From contig NZ_SMYO01000003.1 in the NCBI RefSeq assembly GCF_004358205.1, positions 310,001-374,000 on the forward strand: a stretch of DNA of 64,000 bases. The letters are read 5' to 3'. Both the position numbers and the translations under genes were made by a program. The notes beneath the pieces were generated by a model. The model saw nothing but the letters and a program-made list of their open reading frames with translations. It was not told where the DNA came from and ran no database searches. The DNA is from Bacillus salipaludis (GTDB lineage Bacteria; Bacillota; Bacilli; Bacillales_B; DSM-18226). Shown piece by piece: positions 44,257 to 53,074 of this stretch. How positions within the stretch are numbered: position 1 is the stretch's first letter; each line of letters opens with the position of its first letter.

Positions 44257-45630
44257 ATGAAGAAAAATCGCGCCTTATTTTTAACGGCGGTCGCTTCTGG
44301 TACCATGCTGAACCCGTTAAATTCATCAATGATTTCACTTGCCTTAACGAGCATCCAAAAGGATTTCCACCTTTCATTTACAACTGTTTCCTGGTTAATT
44401 TCATCCTTTTACCTTGCTAGTGCTGTTGCTCAACCTGTTACTGGAAAAATTGGTGATTTAATTGGCCGTAAGAAGACCTTTATCACGGGATTGTTTCTTG
44501 TTGCCATATCAGCTTTTACAGCACCGTTTTCCACAACCTTTCTAATGTTATTGTTCATGCGTCTGATTCAATCGATTGGCAGCAGTGCTATTTATCCTTC
44601 TGGGGTATCGTTGATTCGGGACAATATTAAAGATAGACAAGCTTCAGCATTATCGGTTCTTTCTATTTTTGCTTCCGCTATGACAGCACTAGGTCCAACG
44701 CTTGGAGGATTTTTGATTGTATGGGGAGACTGGCCGGCGATTTTTTGGGTAAATGTCCCCTTCCTCCTTATTAGTTTGCTACTAGGATGGTATATGTTCC
44801 CAAAGGATCCTCCACGAGAGAGAGAAAGTATGAAAGAGTTTCTTTCTCATCTTGATTTATTAGGGATCGCTTTTTTTGCGGGCGGAATGGTCTTCCTTTT
44901 ATGGTTTTTGTTATCATTTGAATCAAAAATTCATTATCTATCCGGAGTCGCAGGGTTAATATTTTTCTTATTATTTGTTTGGCGGGAGTTACATGTGAAG
45001 GTGCCATTTATTGATGTACGGATTTTTAAAACACATCGCCAGCTTTCATGGGTTTATCTGCAGTTTATCGTGTTAAATATCTTTTTTTATTGTTTATTTT
45101 TCGGTCTCCCCCTTTATTTCCAGGATGCCATGCATTTTGGTGTGGAAAAAAGCGGTTTGTTTATGCTGTTTATGTCTGGGATGAGTATTATTATTTCACC
45201 CATCACCGGTAAATGGATTGATAAGTCGGGGGTTAAGCAGCCGATTATATTTGGTGCGCTGCTATCTGTTTTAGGTGCTATTATTTTGTCTCTTTTCTTT
45301 ATCAAGGCAGCCAATTGGTGGCAAATTGGGTTGATTTTGGCAATAATGGGTTTGAGTTATGGGATTGGAAATGTTGTTTTGCAAGTGGCGATGTTGAAAG
45401 AAAGTCCGAAAGAAATGCTTGGGACCACTTCAGGTTTATTTCAAACCTGCCGATATTTGGGCTCGATTTTATCTTCAATAGTTCTGGGATTAATTTTTGG
45501 GTCCGAGGTTTCGTCGGAGAACATGGAAATACTTGGGGGCGTGTTGATTGGAATTGGTGTGGTTAGTTTCATGATGAGTTTGTGGTTTACCGGTGTTAAG
45601 AAGAAGAGAGTTAATGTAGGGCTTGGGTAG
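44257..45630 (+). CDS. MFS transporter, DHA2 (14-helix) type
   Basis: 457-residue major-facilitator efflux protein. Motif A occurs as GKIGDLIGRKK between helices 2 and 3; motif C region ALGPTLGGFLI in helix 5 is typical of drug/proton antiporters. The helix count and length suit the DHA2 family. AAAGGGA precedes the ATG, 51 bp after the small membrane genes. No linked regulator; substrate unknown. Confidence 0.9.
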   Translation: MKKNRALFLTAVASGTMLNPLNSSMISLALTSIQKDFHLSFTTVSWLISSFYLASAVAQPVTGKIGDLIGRKKTFITGLFLVAISAFTAPFSTTFLMLLFMRLIQSIGSSAIYPSGVSLIRDNIKDRQASALSVLSIFASAMTALGPTLGGFLIVWGDWPAIFWVNVPFLLISLLLGWYMFPKDPPRERESMKEFLSHLDLLGIAFFAGGMVFLLWFLLSFESKIHYLSGVAGLIFFLLFVWRELHVKVPFIDVRIFKTHRQLSWVYLQFIVLNIFFYCLFFGLPLYFQDAMHFGVEKSGLFMLFMSGMSIIISPITGKWIDKSGVKQPIIFGALLSVLGAIILSLFFIKAANWWQIGLILAIMGLSYGIGNVVLQVAMLKESPKEMLGTTSGLFQTCRYLGSILSSIVLGLIFGSEVSSENMEILGGVLIGIGVVSFMMSLWFTGVKKKRVNVGLG

Positions 45631-45658
45631 GGTGCAGGCTTGTTCGTTTAGTGTTTTT

Positions 45659-45795
45659 GTCAGTTCCCATGCAGGTGATTTTCTGCCATTTGGTGGGCAT
45701 CGAGACCCGTGTTAGTTCCCGTGCTGCCGATTTTTTTGTCTTTACGGGCACTGAGACCCATTGTTAGTTCCCGTGCTGCCAATTTTTCAGACCCA
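45659..45795 (+). repeat. 52-bp tandem repeat, about 2.6 copies
   Basis: GTTAGTTCCCGTGCTGCC begins at 45711 and at 45763, and a diverged copy, GTCAGTTCCCATGC, at 45659: a strict 52-bp period. Each unit also holds GGGCA...GAGACCC. The third unit is internally shortened. It does not encode protein. Lies just after the MFS gene. Confidence 0.85.
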
Positions 45796-45823
45796 AAAAG
45801 CACTATCAATTATTACCTTGCTT

Positions 45824-45846
45824 ATTGTCCGCCTCAAACGGACAAT
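45824..45846. repeat. Short palindrome between tandem repeat and small gene
   Basis: ATTGTCCG and CGGACAAT around a 7-base loop. No T run on the plus strand; on the minus strand it follows the small Cys-rich gene and could act as its terminator. Confidence 0.5.
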
Positions 45847-45888
45847 AAACCCGTTTTGTCCACGAACGGTGCCTGTCACCGCATTATG

Positions 45889-46050
45889 TCACCGCAATAG
45901 TTTTTTGATATGTTCTTTTGGGGTCCAGCAGTTGAATTTGTAGTGGGTTTTGGTTTCGTAGCGTAGCCGGCTGCAGTAATAGTGCATGTTTTTTTCTTTT
46001 TTCTCTGCCTTAAAATGCTGGCATGTGGCACAGCAATGGTAATCTTTCAT
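45889..46050 (-). CDS. 53-residue Cys/His-rich small protein
   Basis: MKDYHCCATCQHFKAEKK opens a 53-residue protein with Cys at 6, 7, 10, 26 and 41 and His at 5, 12, 23, 36 and 47; CxxC plus later Cys suggests a single zinc ribbon or iron-sulfur fold. GGTGGAG lies six bases before the ATG. I believe similar short proteins occur in other Bacillus genomes but no function is known to me. The frame is intact despite lying amid repeats. Confidence 0.7.
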   Translation of the reverse strand: MKDYHCCATCQHFKAEKKEKNMHYYCSRLRYETKTHYKFNCWTPKEHIKKLLR

Positions 46051-46136
46051 AATATTCTCCACCTTTAATTTAAAACTTACATTTCCAAAACTATTAAAGT
46101 TTCCTTCATAGTTTGTTCATAAATTTTCGTTAAGAT

Positions 46137-46227
46137 AAAAACAGGTTCAGGACGAACCTACACCGCTCCCCTTTTAATATAGATTTGTATTGTCAAGCCC
46201 GGCAGGCATTTGCCGGGTCATTTTTTT
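46137..46227 (+). ncRNA. Candidate small RNA with orphan terminator
   Basis: A textbook plus-strand terminator, CCCGGCA/TGCCGGG then TCATTTTTTT, ends at 46227 but no plus-strand gene precedes it: the nearest ends at 45630, beyond an opposite-strand gene. Just upstream are a hairpin AGGTTC/GAACCT (46143-46159) and an unpaired C-rich GCTCCCCTTTT (46165-46175), the type of seed used by RoxS/RsaE and FsrA to mask ribosome sites. A -10-like TAAGAT is at 46131; no clear -35. Expression is inferred. Confidence 0.5.
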
Positions 46228-46237
46228 GCCCAACAAA

Positions 46238-46681
46238 CTATAACTTTCGTTCCATATAAAGATCCCGATTTTCAATCGTCTTAAACCCATATTGTGCATA
46301 CAGTCCGTGGGCATCATTAGTAGCCAACATTAATTTCGCAGCGTCCTTTAAATCAGACTGTTCCGTAATGATTTCCATCAGCCATTTGGATAACTCTCTA
46401 CCGCGAAATTCATCAAGAATGAAAACATCCATGATCCAGCCAAACCTACAAAAATCACTGACTGCACGGGCAAAGCCGATCTGTTTAGCATTTCCTTGGG
46501 CTGGATTTCCCTCGTATACCCCAAAACAAATCGATGAATTCTCGATTGATTTTTTTACAACTTCAAGTTTAATTCCTGGTACCCAATAGGATTCCTCACT
46601 TAAAAAATGATGAACCACTGAGACATCAAGGTATTGTTTTTCCGTACAAATAAAAAAACCATCTTTTTTCCAAATTGACAT
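46238..46681 (-). CDS. GNAT-family N-acetyltransferase
   Basis: 147-residue acetyltransferase. The acetyl-CoA site region is IMDVFILDEFRGRELSKWLM (R-G-x-x-L), followed by LMLATNDAHGLYAQYGFK, the usual last strands of the family; similar to phosphinothricin/spermine-type or YjdJ-like enzymes. The ATG at 46681 has AAAGGTGAT upstream. Monocistronic; acceptor unknown. Confidence 0.88.
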   Translation of the reverse strand: MSIWKKDGFFICTEKQYLDVSVVHHFLSEESYWVPGIKLEVVKKSIENSSICFGVYEGNPAQGNAKQIGFARAVSDFCRFGWIMDVFILDEFRGRELSKWLMEIITEQSDLKDAAKLMLATNDAHGLYAQYGFKTIENRDLYMERKL

Positions 46682-46781
46682 GTTTATCACCTTTCAGAAA
46701 AACCATTTCATTTATGGGTATACGAACCCCGTTCCCTGTCAATAACAATACCAATCAAGTAATAAAATGGGGTGGTCATAA

Positions 46782-47135
46782 ATGAAAGGCATTTATTTTA
46801 TAAATGAACAAATAAAAATAAATAATTTATCGAAGGAAGAAAGCTTTACCCTCCAAGAACAAAGCATTTTAAATCATATTCAAAGCAAAAGCATTCAAAT
46901 TGTAAAATTAAATCCTAACCAAATCTATCAACATTATTCGATTCCTCATGCACTGCTTTATGATTTGAAAAAGAACAAAGCCCAATTGGATTGTTTGGTC
47001 TTCTATTCCCCAGAAGTGATGGAGGATTTTATTTACTCTTACCCGGCCAGGTGGCTTATTTTAAAAAGCTACTTCAAAAAAATCGTCACCTTAGAAGGAA
47101 AAAATAACGAGATATCGATTAAAAGCGTTATTTAA
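46782..47135 (+). CDS. Protein of unknown function, 117 residues
   Basis: Soluble, Lys/Ile/Asn-rich, no signal peptide. I recognise no firm family; the section HALLYDLKKNKAQLDCLVFY vaguely recalls the second strand of serine-recombinase N-terminal domains, without its catalytic Ser. GGGGTGG lies upstream of the ATG. The last 8 bp overlap the convergent TVP38 gene. Confidence 0.6.
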   Translation: MKGIYFINEQIKINNLSKEESFTLQEQSILNHIQSKSIQIVKLNPNQIYQHYSIPHALLYDLKKNKAQLDCLVFYSPEVMEDFIYSYPARWLILKSYFKKIVTLEGKNNEISIKSVI

Positions 47136-47754
47136 GTGTCTTAGCTTTCTTGCGGTAGACAATAACAAAGTTAATCAGAAAGATAACTAATATATAAAAG
47201 CCATATAAACCAAAGGATAAGAGCTTATTGCTGCTTAGCGTTGCACCAACAAACGATAACAACAATATATTCGGGATCTTACCGATGGTTGAAGCGGTAA
47301 AGAATATGAGCCAATTTACTTTACTAAGACCACAAATAATATTTACAACCGGTGCTGGAATAATTGGAACTAATCGGCAGGCTAAAATGGCAAGAAAGGA
47401 ATTGCGATTGAGAAATTTCTCATATTCCTGAAACTTAGGATATTTCAAGAGCTTTTCCTGGGCATAATCCCTAAATCCATATCTGGTGATAAAAAAGAAA
47501 ACTATTGTTCCAGCCATGGCTCCTATTAAAGAGATAAACATACCTTGGGCTGTCCCAAATATTGCCCCAATCATTCCGGCTAACACAGGAAATGGAATCA
47601 GCGGGAAAAAGACACAAATTGCTACTAAAAGCATACTGATAAAAATCGAAACTGTCCCGCCTTGCTTTATCAAGTGGACAAGGTCATCTTTCTGCAAGTA
47701 GCCGAGTACAATAATCAAAATTAATACACTAATACTGACTAGTCTTTTTAGCAT
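47128..47754 (-). CDS. TVP38/TMEM64-family (VTT-domain) membrane protein
   Basis: 208 residues, about six helices, with the VTT/SNARE-associated core FPLIPFPVLAGMIGAIFGTA and the motif AILACRLVPIIPAPVVNII, where the conserved Arg-Pro lies in a re-entrant loop. Relatives include YdjX/YtxB-type proteins and are linked to lipid scrambling. GAGGAG upstream of the ATG. Single gene. Confidence 0.88.
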   Translation of the reverse strand: MLKRLVSISVLILIIVLGYLQKDDLVHLIKQGGTVSIFISMLLVAICVFFPLIPFPVLAGMIGAIFGTAQGMFISLIGAMAGTIVFFFITRYGFRDYAQEKLLKYPKFQEYEKFLNRNSFLAILACRLVPIIPAPVVNIICGLSKVNWLIFFTASTIGKIPNILLLSFVGATLSSNKLLSFGLYGFYILVIFLINFVIVYRKKAKTLK

Positions 47755-47852
47755 CTATTTCTCCTCGGTTAAAATTTTTATTCTTAGCTATACTACATAT
47801 TCATTATTTTAATAGAAGAATCCTTCTTCTAACATTAAGACTTTTCAAATGC

Positions 47853-47886
47853 ATAAAACGGCCTTTTATCGTTCGATAAAAGACCT
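47853..47886 (-). terminator. Terminator of the LysM/NlpC gene
   Basis: Minus strand: GGTCTTTTATCG / CGATAAAAGGCC, 2-base loop, then GTTTTAT. Confidence 0.82.
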
Positions 47887-47899
47887 TCCTCGTTTTCTA

Positions 47900-48670
47900 T
47901 CAAAATGCTGTTTTTGCACCTAAATATCTAGGCTTCCAATAGGTATTATTCATATCACTAACCGTAACCCCAGATGATGAGGTTGCACTGATAAATTGGT
48001 TGTTGCCCAAATAGATTCCAACATGAGTAGGGCCTGGTGCATACGTTTCAAAAAATACTAAATCACCTGGCTGCGGGGCGCTGATTGTTTTTAATCCAGA
48101 CCATTGTGTCGCAGCAGTTCTTGGGATCGTTATCCCAACTTTATTAAATACATAGCTACTAAATCCGCTGCAATCAAAACCGGTTGGAGTACTTCCCCCC
48201 CATAAATATGGAGTTCCAATATATTTTTTTGCCTCAGTCATTACGGACTGTGCCCTCGTTTCTACCGAAGGAGCCATAGCAGTCGTTCCCTTTACCTTTA
48301 AAGTTTGTCCCACATAAATGGTATCAGAAGTTAACCCATTCAAACTTTTCAATGCTGCAACCGTTGTATTGAAAGCGGTAGCAATTTTCCAAAGCGTATC
48401 TCCAGATTTTACCGTATAGGTAGAATTAGTGACAGCAGTAGTCTCTATTTGAGCTGAAAGTAATAGCTTCTGATTTACATAGATAGTATTAGTAGAAAGG
48501 TGGTTCAAGGTTATTAGATTACTAACCGTTACATTGTTAGCTTGCGAAATCTTCCAAAGTGTGTCGCCAGATTTAACAGTGTATACATTTTCTTCTGCAC
48601 TAGCCGAACCTCCAAATGCTGTAAATAATAATCCGGCAGCAGCAAAAGCTGTTAAAAGTTGTTTTTTCAT
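47900..48670 (-). CDS. Secreted LysM-NlpC/P60 endopeptidase (LytE/LytF-like)
   Basis: 256-residue cell-wall hydrolase. Sec signal peptide (cleavage near ASA-EE, about residue 26), two LysM repeats (each YTVKSGDTLWKI; about 29-72 and 85-129), a short Ala/Thr linker, and an NlpC/P60 D,L-endopeptidase domain with catalytic Cys in GFDCSGFSSYV and His in THVGIYLGNN. It cuts the D-Glu/DAP bond of stem peptides in cell separation and elongation. AGAGGAG precedes the ATG. A WalR-like box lies about 200 bp upstream, as for lytE. Confidence 0.94.
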   Translation of the reverse strand: MKKQLLTAFAAAGLLFTAFGGSASAEENVYTVKSGDTLWKISQANNVTVSNLITLNHLSTNTIYVNQKLLLSAQIETTAVTNSTYTVKSGDTLWKIATAFNTTVAALKSLNGLTSDTIYVGQTLKVKGTTAMAPSVETRAQSVMTEAKKYIGTPYLWGGSTPTGFDCSGFSSYVFNKVGITIPRTAATQWSGLKTISAPQPGDLVFFETYAPGPTHVGIYLGNNQFISATSSSGVTVSDMNNTYWKPRYLGAKTAF

Positions 48671-48869
48671 GGTGGCACTCCTCTTTATTTATTGTTACTA
48701 CCATCATAATAGAAGATGTAATGTTGGAAATAGCCGTAAAATTTGGAGGGATTGGCTATCTATTCCTATATTGGTAGAGAAAGCACTTAATGTAACAATC
48801 ATTAGAACCAATTCCAACCTTTATCATAATTGGATTCAGGGCTGTTTTCTTCATAGAACCCCAATGGAT

Positions 48870-48886
48870 TGTAACATTCTTGTAAT
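48870..48886. promoter_or_regulatory. WalR (YycF)-type box
   Basis: TGTAAC-ATTCT-TGTAAT fits the WalR consensus TGTWAH-N5-TGTWAH at every position. It lies in the 370-bp gap between the divergent wall-hydrolase gene (48670) and the radical SAM gene (49041). Its orientation faces the radical SAM gene, although function suggests the hydrolase. The rest of the gap shows no gene or clear promoter. Confidence 0.5.
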
Positions 48887-49040
48887 ATATTTTTAATAGT
48901 TTAAAAGGGAGAATAGACAAATATCTGTAAAAAGGATTTAGAAATATTGTAACAAACCATCCATTCACAACTGAAAGACAAATTTATAATAAAACTTGAG
49001 AGATAATTCTTACAAAATACATAGAATTTTGGTGATAAAG

Positions 49041-50219
49041 ATGCATGGTTTTGAGAAAGGACATCCATCAAGTAATGGCCATCCTTATGGTTTAGGTAAA
49101 ATCATTGATTACAATCAAAATCCGTTTATTGTGATTTGGGAGGTAACACGGGCATGCCAACTTAAATGTGTCCATTGCCGGGCAGATGCCCAACTGACAC
49201 CAGACACCAGGGAGCTGACCCATGAGGAAGGCCTTAACCTGATTGATCAAATCTTTGAACTGGATAACCCAATGCTTGTATTTACTGGCGGGGATTGTAT
49301 GATGCGTGAGGATCTTTTTGAGTTTGCTGATTATGCAGTTAAAAAAGGGATGCGTGTCTCAATGACTCCCAGCGCCACTGCAAACGTTACAAAGGAACGC
49401 ATGGAGCGAGCAAAAGCGGTCGGTCTTTCCCGCTGGGGCTTTAGTTTGGATGGCCCGACACCCGAAATTCATGATCATTTCCGCGGAACACCAGGATCCT
49501 TTCAATTAACGTTTGAAAAAATAAACTACTTAAATGAACTTAACATGCCGCTTCAAATTAATACGGTCATTTCCCGTTACAATTATGATTCATTAGAAAA
49601 AATGGCCAAGCTTGTCGGAGAATTAAAAGCAGTGATGTGGTATATTTTCTTACTCGTTCCAACCGGCAGGGGCCAGTTAGATGCTTGCATTACTCCCGCA
49701 GAGCACGAAAAAGTTTTCCGTTGGCTATATGAGTTAAGCAAAACGGCACCGTATGATATTAAAACAACTGCTGCCCAGCACTACCGACGTGTCGTACTTC
49801 AGCAAAAAGCACGTGAGCACCTCATTACAAACGGCGAAATTTGTTACGAAAATTCGATAACCACCGACTTTGCTTCGATGCACGACGGCCTGAAACGAGC
49901 TCCTAAAGGGGTGAATGATGGTAATGGCTTTCTTTTCGTTTCCCATATTGGGGATGTCATGCCGAGCGGATTGCTGCCAATTGTCGGTGGGAATGTTCGC
50001 AAGACGCCTCTTGCGGATATTTACCGTGATTCAAAAATATTTAAAGAACTAAGGCAGCCGGACAACTATCAAGGGAAATGTGGTGTATGTGAATATAACA
50101 AGGTTTGCGGCGGTTCCCGCTCGAGAACCTATGCCGTAACAGGGGACTATATGGAGAGTGAGCCTTACTGTGTTTACATTCCACAGGCACTTAGAAATCA
50201 AGCACCAATAACCGTTTAA
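49041..50219 (+). CDS. Radical SAM/SPASM domain protein (TIGR04053-like)
   Basis: 392 residues. The radical SAM cluster motif is CQLKCVHC (CxxxCxxC) near residue 38, followed by FTGGDCMMRED for SAM binding. The C-terminal SPASM-type region has CGVCEYNKVCGG, with further Cys earlier, for auxiliary Fe-S clusters. Relatives act in heme or peptide modification; TIGR04053 members are linked to no defined reaction that I know. The ATG at 49041 is preceded by GGTGAT; an upstream TTG/ATG start lacks a site. No substrate-peptide gene is obvious next to it. Terminator follows. Confidence 0.88.
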   Translation: MHGFEKGHPSSNGHPYGLGKIIDYNQNPFIVIWEVTRACQLKCVHCRADAQLTPDTRELTHEEGLNLIDQIFELDNPMLVFTGGDCMMREDLFEFADYAVKKGMRVSMTPSATANVTKERMERAKAVGLSRWGFSLDGPTPEIHDHFRGTPGSFQLTFEKINYLNELNMPLQINTVISRYNYDSLEKMAKLVGELKAVMWYIFLLVPTGRGQLDACITPAEHEKVFRWLYELSKTAPYDIKTTAAQHYRRVVLQQKAREHLITNGEICYENSITTDFASMHDGLKRAPKGVNDGNGFLFVSHIGDVMPSGLLPIVGGNVRKTPLADIYRDSKIFKELRQPDNYQGKCGVCEYNKVCGGSRSRTYAVTGDYMESEPYCVYIPQALRNQAPITV

Positions 50220-50230
50220 AGGGAAATCGG

Positions 50231-50259
50231 GGCATCCTCTGAGCAAGGATGCCTTTTTT
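50231..50259 (+). terminator. Terminator after the radical SAM gene
   Basis: GGCATCCT/AGGATGCC hairpin with a 7-base loop and T6. Confidence 0.9.
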
Positions 50260-50905
50260 AATGAAGGAATTGATCATTTCGTTTATCAATATATAAGGAA
50301 CCGTCCTTTTGTAATTCCGCATAAAAGACTTCAGAAAGAATTGTTCCGGCTCGTGTTAATTGCTCATCTACCCAATTTCTGTCTATATTTAATTGCTGTA
50401 AATTCTCTTCAATTACCTTGCCATCTGTAATTATCTGCATTGGTATCGGTGCTTGTTGTTGTTGTTTGACCTGAAATGGCAGTTGTTCCTGCTTCAATGG
50501 CTGTTTCGCTTCCTTAAGCATTACCGATAATTCCCCACTTGTTTCGAAAATGGCATAATCAACATCTTGAAAAGAAAATACATCTTTTTTACGAAGAAGC
50601 ATCTGTAACTGTTTTATATCCAAGCTCGATTTTTTTAAAGCCTTTTCTAATACCTTCCCTTGTTTTATGAGAATGATCGGTTCCCCTTCAACTATCTTTC
50701 GAAACTTTCTAAACTTTAGATCAACAATACCTACCAATACCGTTAACCCGGTCCAAGTTAAAAGGCTGACAATTCCTGTTGAAACTTTAATACTTGAATC
50801 AATGGTCATAGAACCGGCCACCGCACCAATCGAGATACCTGTAATGTAATTAAAAAAGGTCATTTGTGAAATCTGTTTTCTACCCATCAAACGTGTTAAT
50901 AGAAT
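50258..50905 (-). pseudogene. DUF421 (YetF-like) gene lacking its first membrane helix
   Basis: DUF421 proteins begin with a long hydrophobic helix ending in R-L-M-G-[KR]-[KR]-Q-I. Here the homologous frame can be read only from ILLTRLMGRKQISQ; upstream it meets a stop codon inside the truncated gerC gene. The rest is intact: a second helix region FNYITGISIGAVAGS and two soluble subdomains with EPIILIKQGKVLE, about 210 residues. A protein starting at the internal ATG may be made but would be missing its first helix. The break coincides with the 3' truncation of the upstream gene, so one deletion explains both. DUF421 genes often accompany ger and spoVA clusters. Confidence 0.75.
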
Positions 50906-51572
50906 CTTCGGGAGTTAACATTAGTTTAATATGAGATTTATCCATGAGCCCAACTTTATTGATTTCAAAAATTTCTTTTTTAGCCTCAATGATGGGAAGA
51001 AATGGGTCCACTCCTTTTTCAATTAATTTTCTTTTCATTTCAAAAATAAATTGTGAGATTATGTAGGGAGTTTCCGATCCGTCTTTTCCAAGAGACAAAA
51101 ATAAAGAATTAGAAGGAATCGTTTCTGATTTAGGTCTTACCTTTAAAACGGCCTCCGCAGTTGGTTTCCCGATTGCAGCCCATGCAATTTCCTGAATATC
51201 CCTTCTTCTGGTAAGCCAATAATGAATACCTTTATTCCCTCTTTGTTTTAGTACCTTTTCTCCATATACAACCAGCTTTGCATGGCTGAAATCAATCTCT
51301 CGATCCACCTTTGTTTTAATAATTCGTACAGCCTCCCCCATAGAATTTGCTTCTTCAGTAACAATCACATATTCACTTGGTGAATCTTTACTTATAGCAG
51401 GAATCGCAAATTTAAGGCTGACAAGGTATTTTTTTGAACTGTTTTTCGCAAGATCAACACCAATGCTGACAACAAAAAATCGTTTATCAATATCTTTAAA
51501 ACCACCTCCGCAAAGAAGCAAGACGACGATGAAAATAATCACTATTTGGATCTTTTTTAAAGAACTCTTCAA
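50880..51572 (-). pseudogene. GerAC-family lipoprotein gene truncated at its 3' end
   Basis: 230 residues; full-length members are about 350 or more (354 in the intact copy at 35.7 kb). The lipobox LLLCGGG, KDIDKRFFVVSIGVD and EANSMGEAVRIIKTKVDREI are sound. It stops at LTPEDSINTFDG, close to the start of the third GerAC domain; the sequence then merges with the middle of a DUF421 helix. TTG start at 51572, overlapping the preceding remnant (TTGA), with AAGGAGG upstream. Confidence 0.75.
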
Positions 51573-52186
51573 GCTGTTTTCCTCCTTGCCCATAAGAAGA
51601 AAATGACGATTGTTACAACTTCAAAACAAAAGCGAATTTGCAGCCAGTAAACAGTAAACTTATTTAATAGAACCGTATTTAAATACTGCACCCCAGCAAC
51701 GGCACAAACAATAAATATCGAAAGCACAATCCATTCCTTTTTCTTGCTTCCTTTATTCTTGAAAGTTCCCTTTAATAATTCAAAGGACGCATGCCAGTGA
51801 ACCGATATGCTTACAAGGGTAATACTCATATAAAACATTAAAAACAGAAAGATTACCCGTTCAATTGGGCTGTATACCAACCGCAGGCAATCCGCAGTTG
51901 AAATCCACGGATATAGAAATTCATTCGCCCCATCAGACCCTTGAAACCCGATGGGAATTAAGAATGTAGTAAAAAGGTTAAAAAGGCCTAGAAAAAAGAC
52001 GGCAATAAAATTCCAGATTTTCAATTTCCCTTTAATCACACGATTAAAAATCATCAGATTTGTATACCCGGAAAAAACATACGTTGCTGCCGCAAGTGCT
52101 TTTAAATTTGGAAATTCAAACAGATGAGTTCCAACCTCGAACATAGAGTCCCAGCTTAATTGGTCACTTGTTAGGGCTTTAAAACC
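51569..52186 (-). pseudogene. GerAB-family gene lacking its 5' half
   Basis: From about FKALTSDQLSWDSMFEVG the frame corresponds to residue 170 onward of GerAB (compare the intact gene at 34.6 kb) and runs to its natural end, keeping about five of ten helices. The first half is gone and the frame continues upstream, out of phase, into gerAA sequence. A 191-residue product could start at the internal ATG at 52144 but could not form a receptor subunit. Confidence 0.75.
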
Positions 52187-52842
52187 GTAACGAGCATAAC
52201 AGGTATAAGTGAACGATTACTTTTTTTGATCGCATCCAAAAGCTGTTCGCCCGTTTGAAACATGTTAATGTCTACAGATGTGAGAAATTGCTTAATACGA
52301 TTTAATACATCTGGGTCAGCGAATTTTTTATCATGCAGAATCATTACCTTAGTTTTGGAGATTTTCCCCACTTCAGTTGTCTCAATTGTTAAAGTAGTTT
52401 CGGGATATCGCTGACGAATTAGTCCCAAGTTTGTTGGCAAGCTTTCACTAAAACCTGATTGTGGTCCTTGAATAGTGGTCTCAACGGTTGTATCTAATAC
52501 AGAACTATTCCGATCCACCTTGCTATCGAGCATGAAAATGGCATCCTGATAGAAAAGAACTGTCACTCCCCTGATTAACTCATCAAGTGTTTTTTGCTCA
52601 TTTTCAAACGCCTTTATCTTTGGCTGTGATTGAAGATACGCTAAAAAACTATCAGGAGTAAGTATTTCAAAAAATGGTTTTATCAAATTGTTCTGAAGGA
52701 TATTTTTATCACTAATCGATTTAATATAAAAAGTTTCAATGTATTTATCCTTAGTATGAAGTTCTTTAAAAACCACATCTTCTGCCTGCTGAATTTTGCT
52801 TCTTAATGATTCTTTAATCGTTTCGATTCGATTAAACGTCAT
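52171..52842 (-). pseudogene. GerAA-family gene reduced to its soluble N-terminal domain
   Basis: 223 residues, against 498 in the intact copy. It ends RSLIPVMLVT plus four odd residues and a TAA, precisely where intact GerAA continues into TERPDRV and the membrane helices. The following DNA is mid-gerAB, so about 1.3 kb (some 270 codons of A and 170 of B) appears deleted. N-terminal sequence is otherwise normal, with KTKVMILHDKKFADPDVLNR. Confidence 0.75.
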
Positions 52843-53074
52843 TTTATTCCCCCGCGTTCCACTTCTTTCCTTTTAACTTTCCTTGAAAATGGGATTTTAT
52901 TCCGAAATCCCATTTATCGACCAGTATGAATAATTGGGATGAGTTTCCATTACTTTGCCAAGATATAAAAATGGACCTAGAGTAGTTTGTTACGATAAAA
53001 GAATGATTTCCTGTTTTTTTCTTCAAATTCGTTTATAGTTAGTTTTAGGAATTTGAATGTGATAAGGAGTTACT

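Noticed and set aside
45659..45795. Possible CRISPR array
   Set aside because: The 52-bp units are similar along their whole length; there are no unique spacers, and no cas genes occur in the window.
49041..50219. RiPP (modified peptide) biosynthesis locus around the radical SAM/SPASM protein
   Set aside because: I found no short precursor-peptide frame with a ribosome site, protease or exporter next to it; the gene stands alone between terminators.
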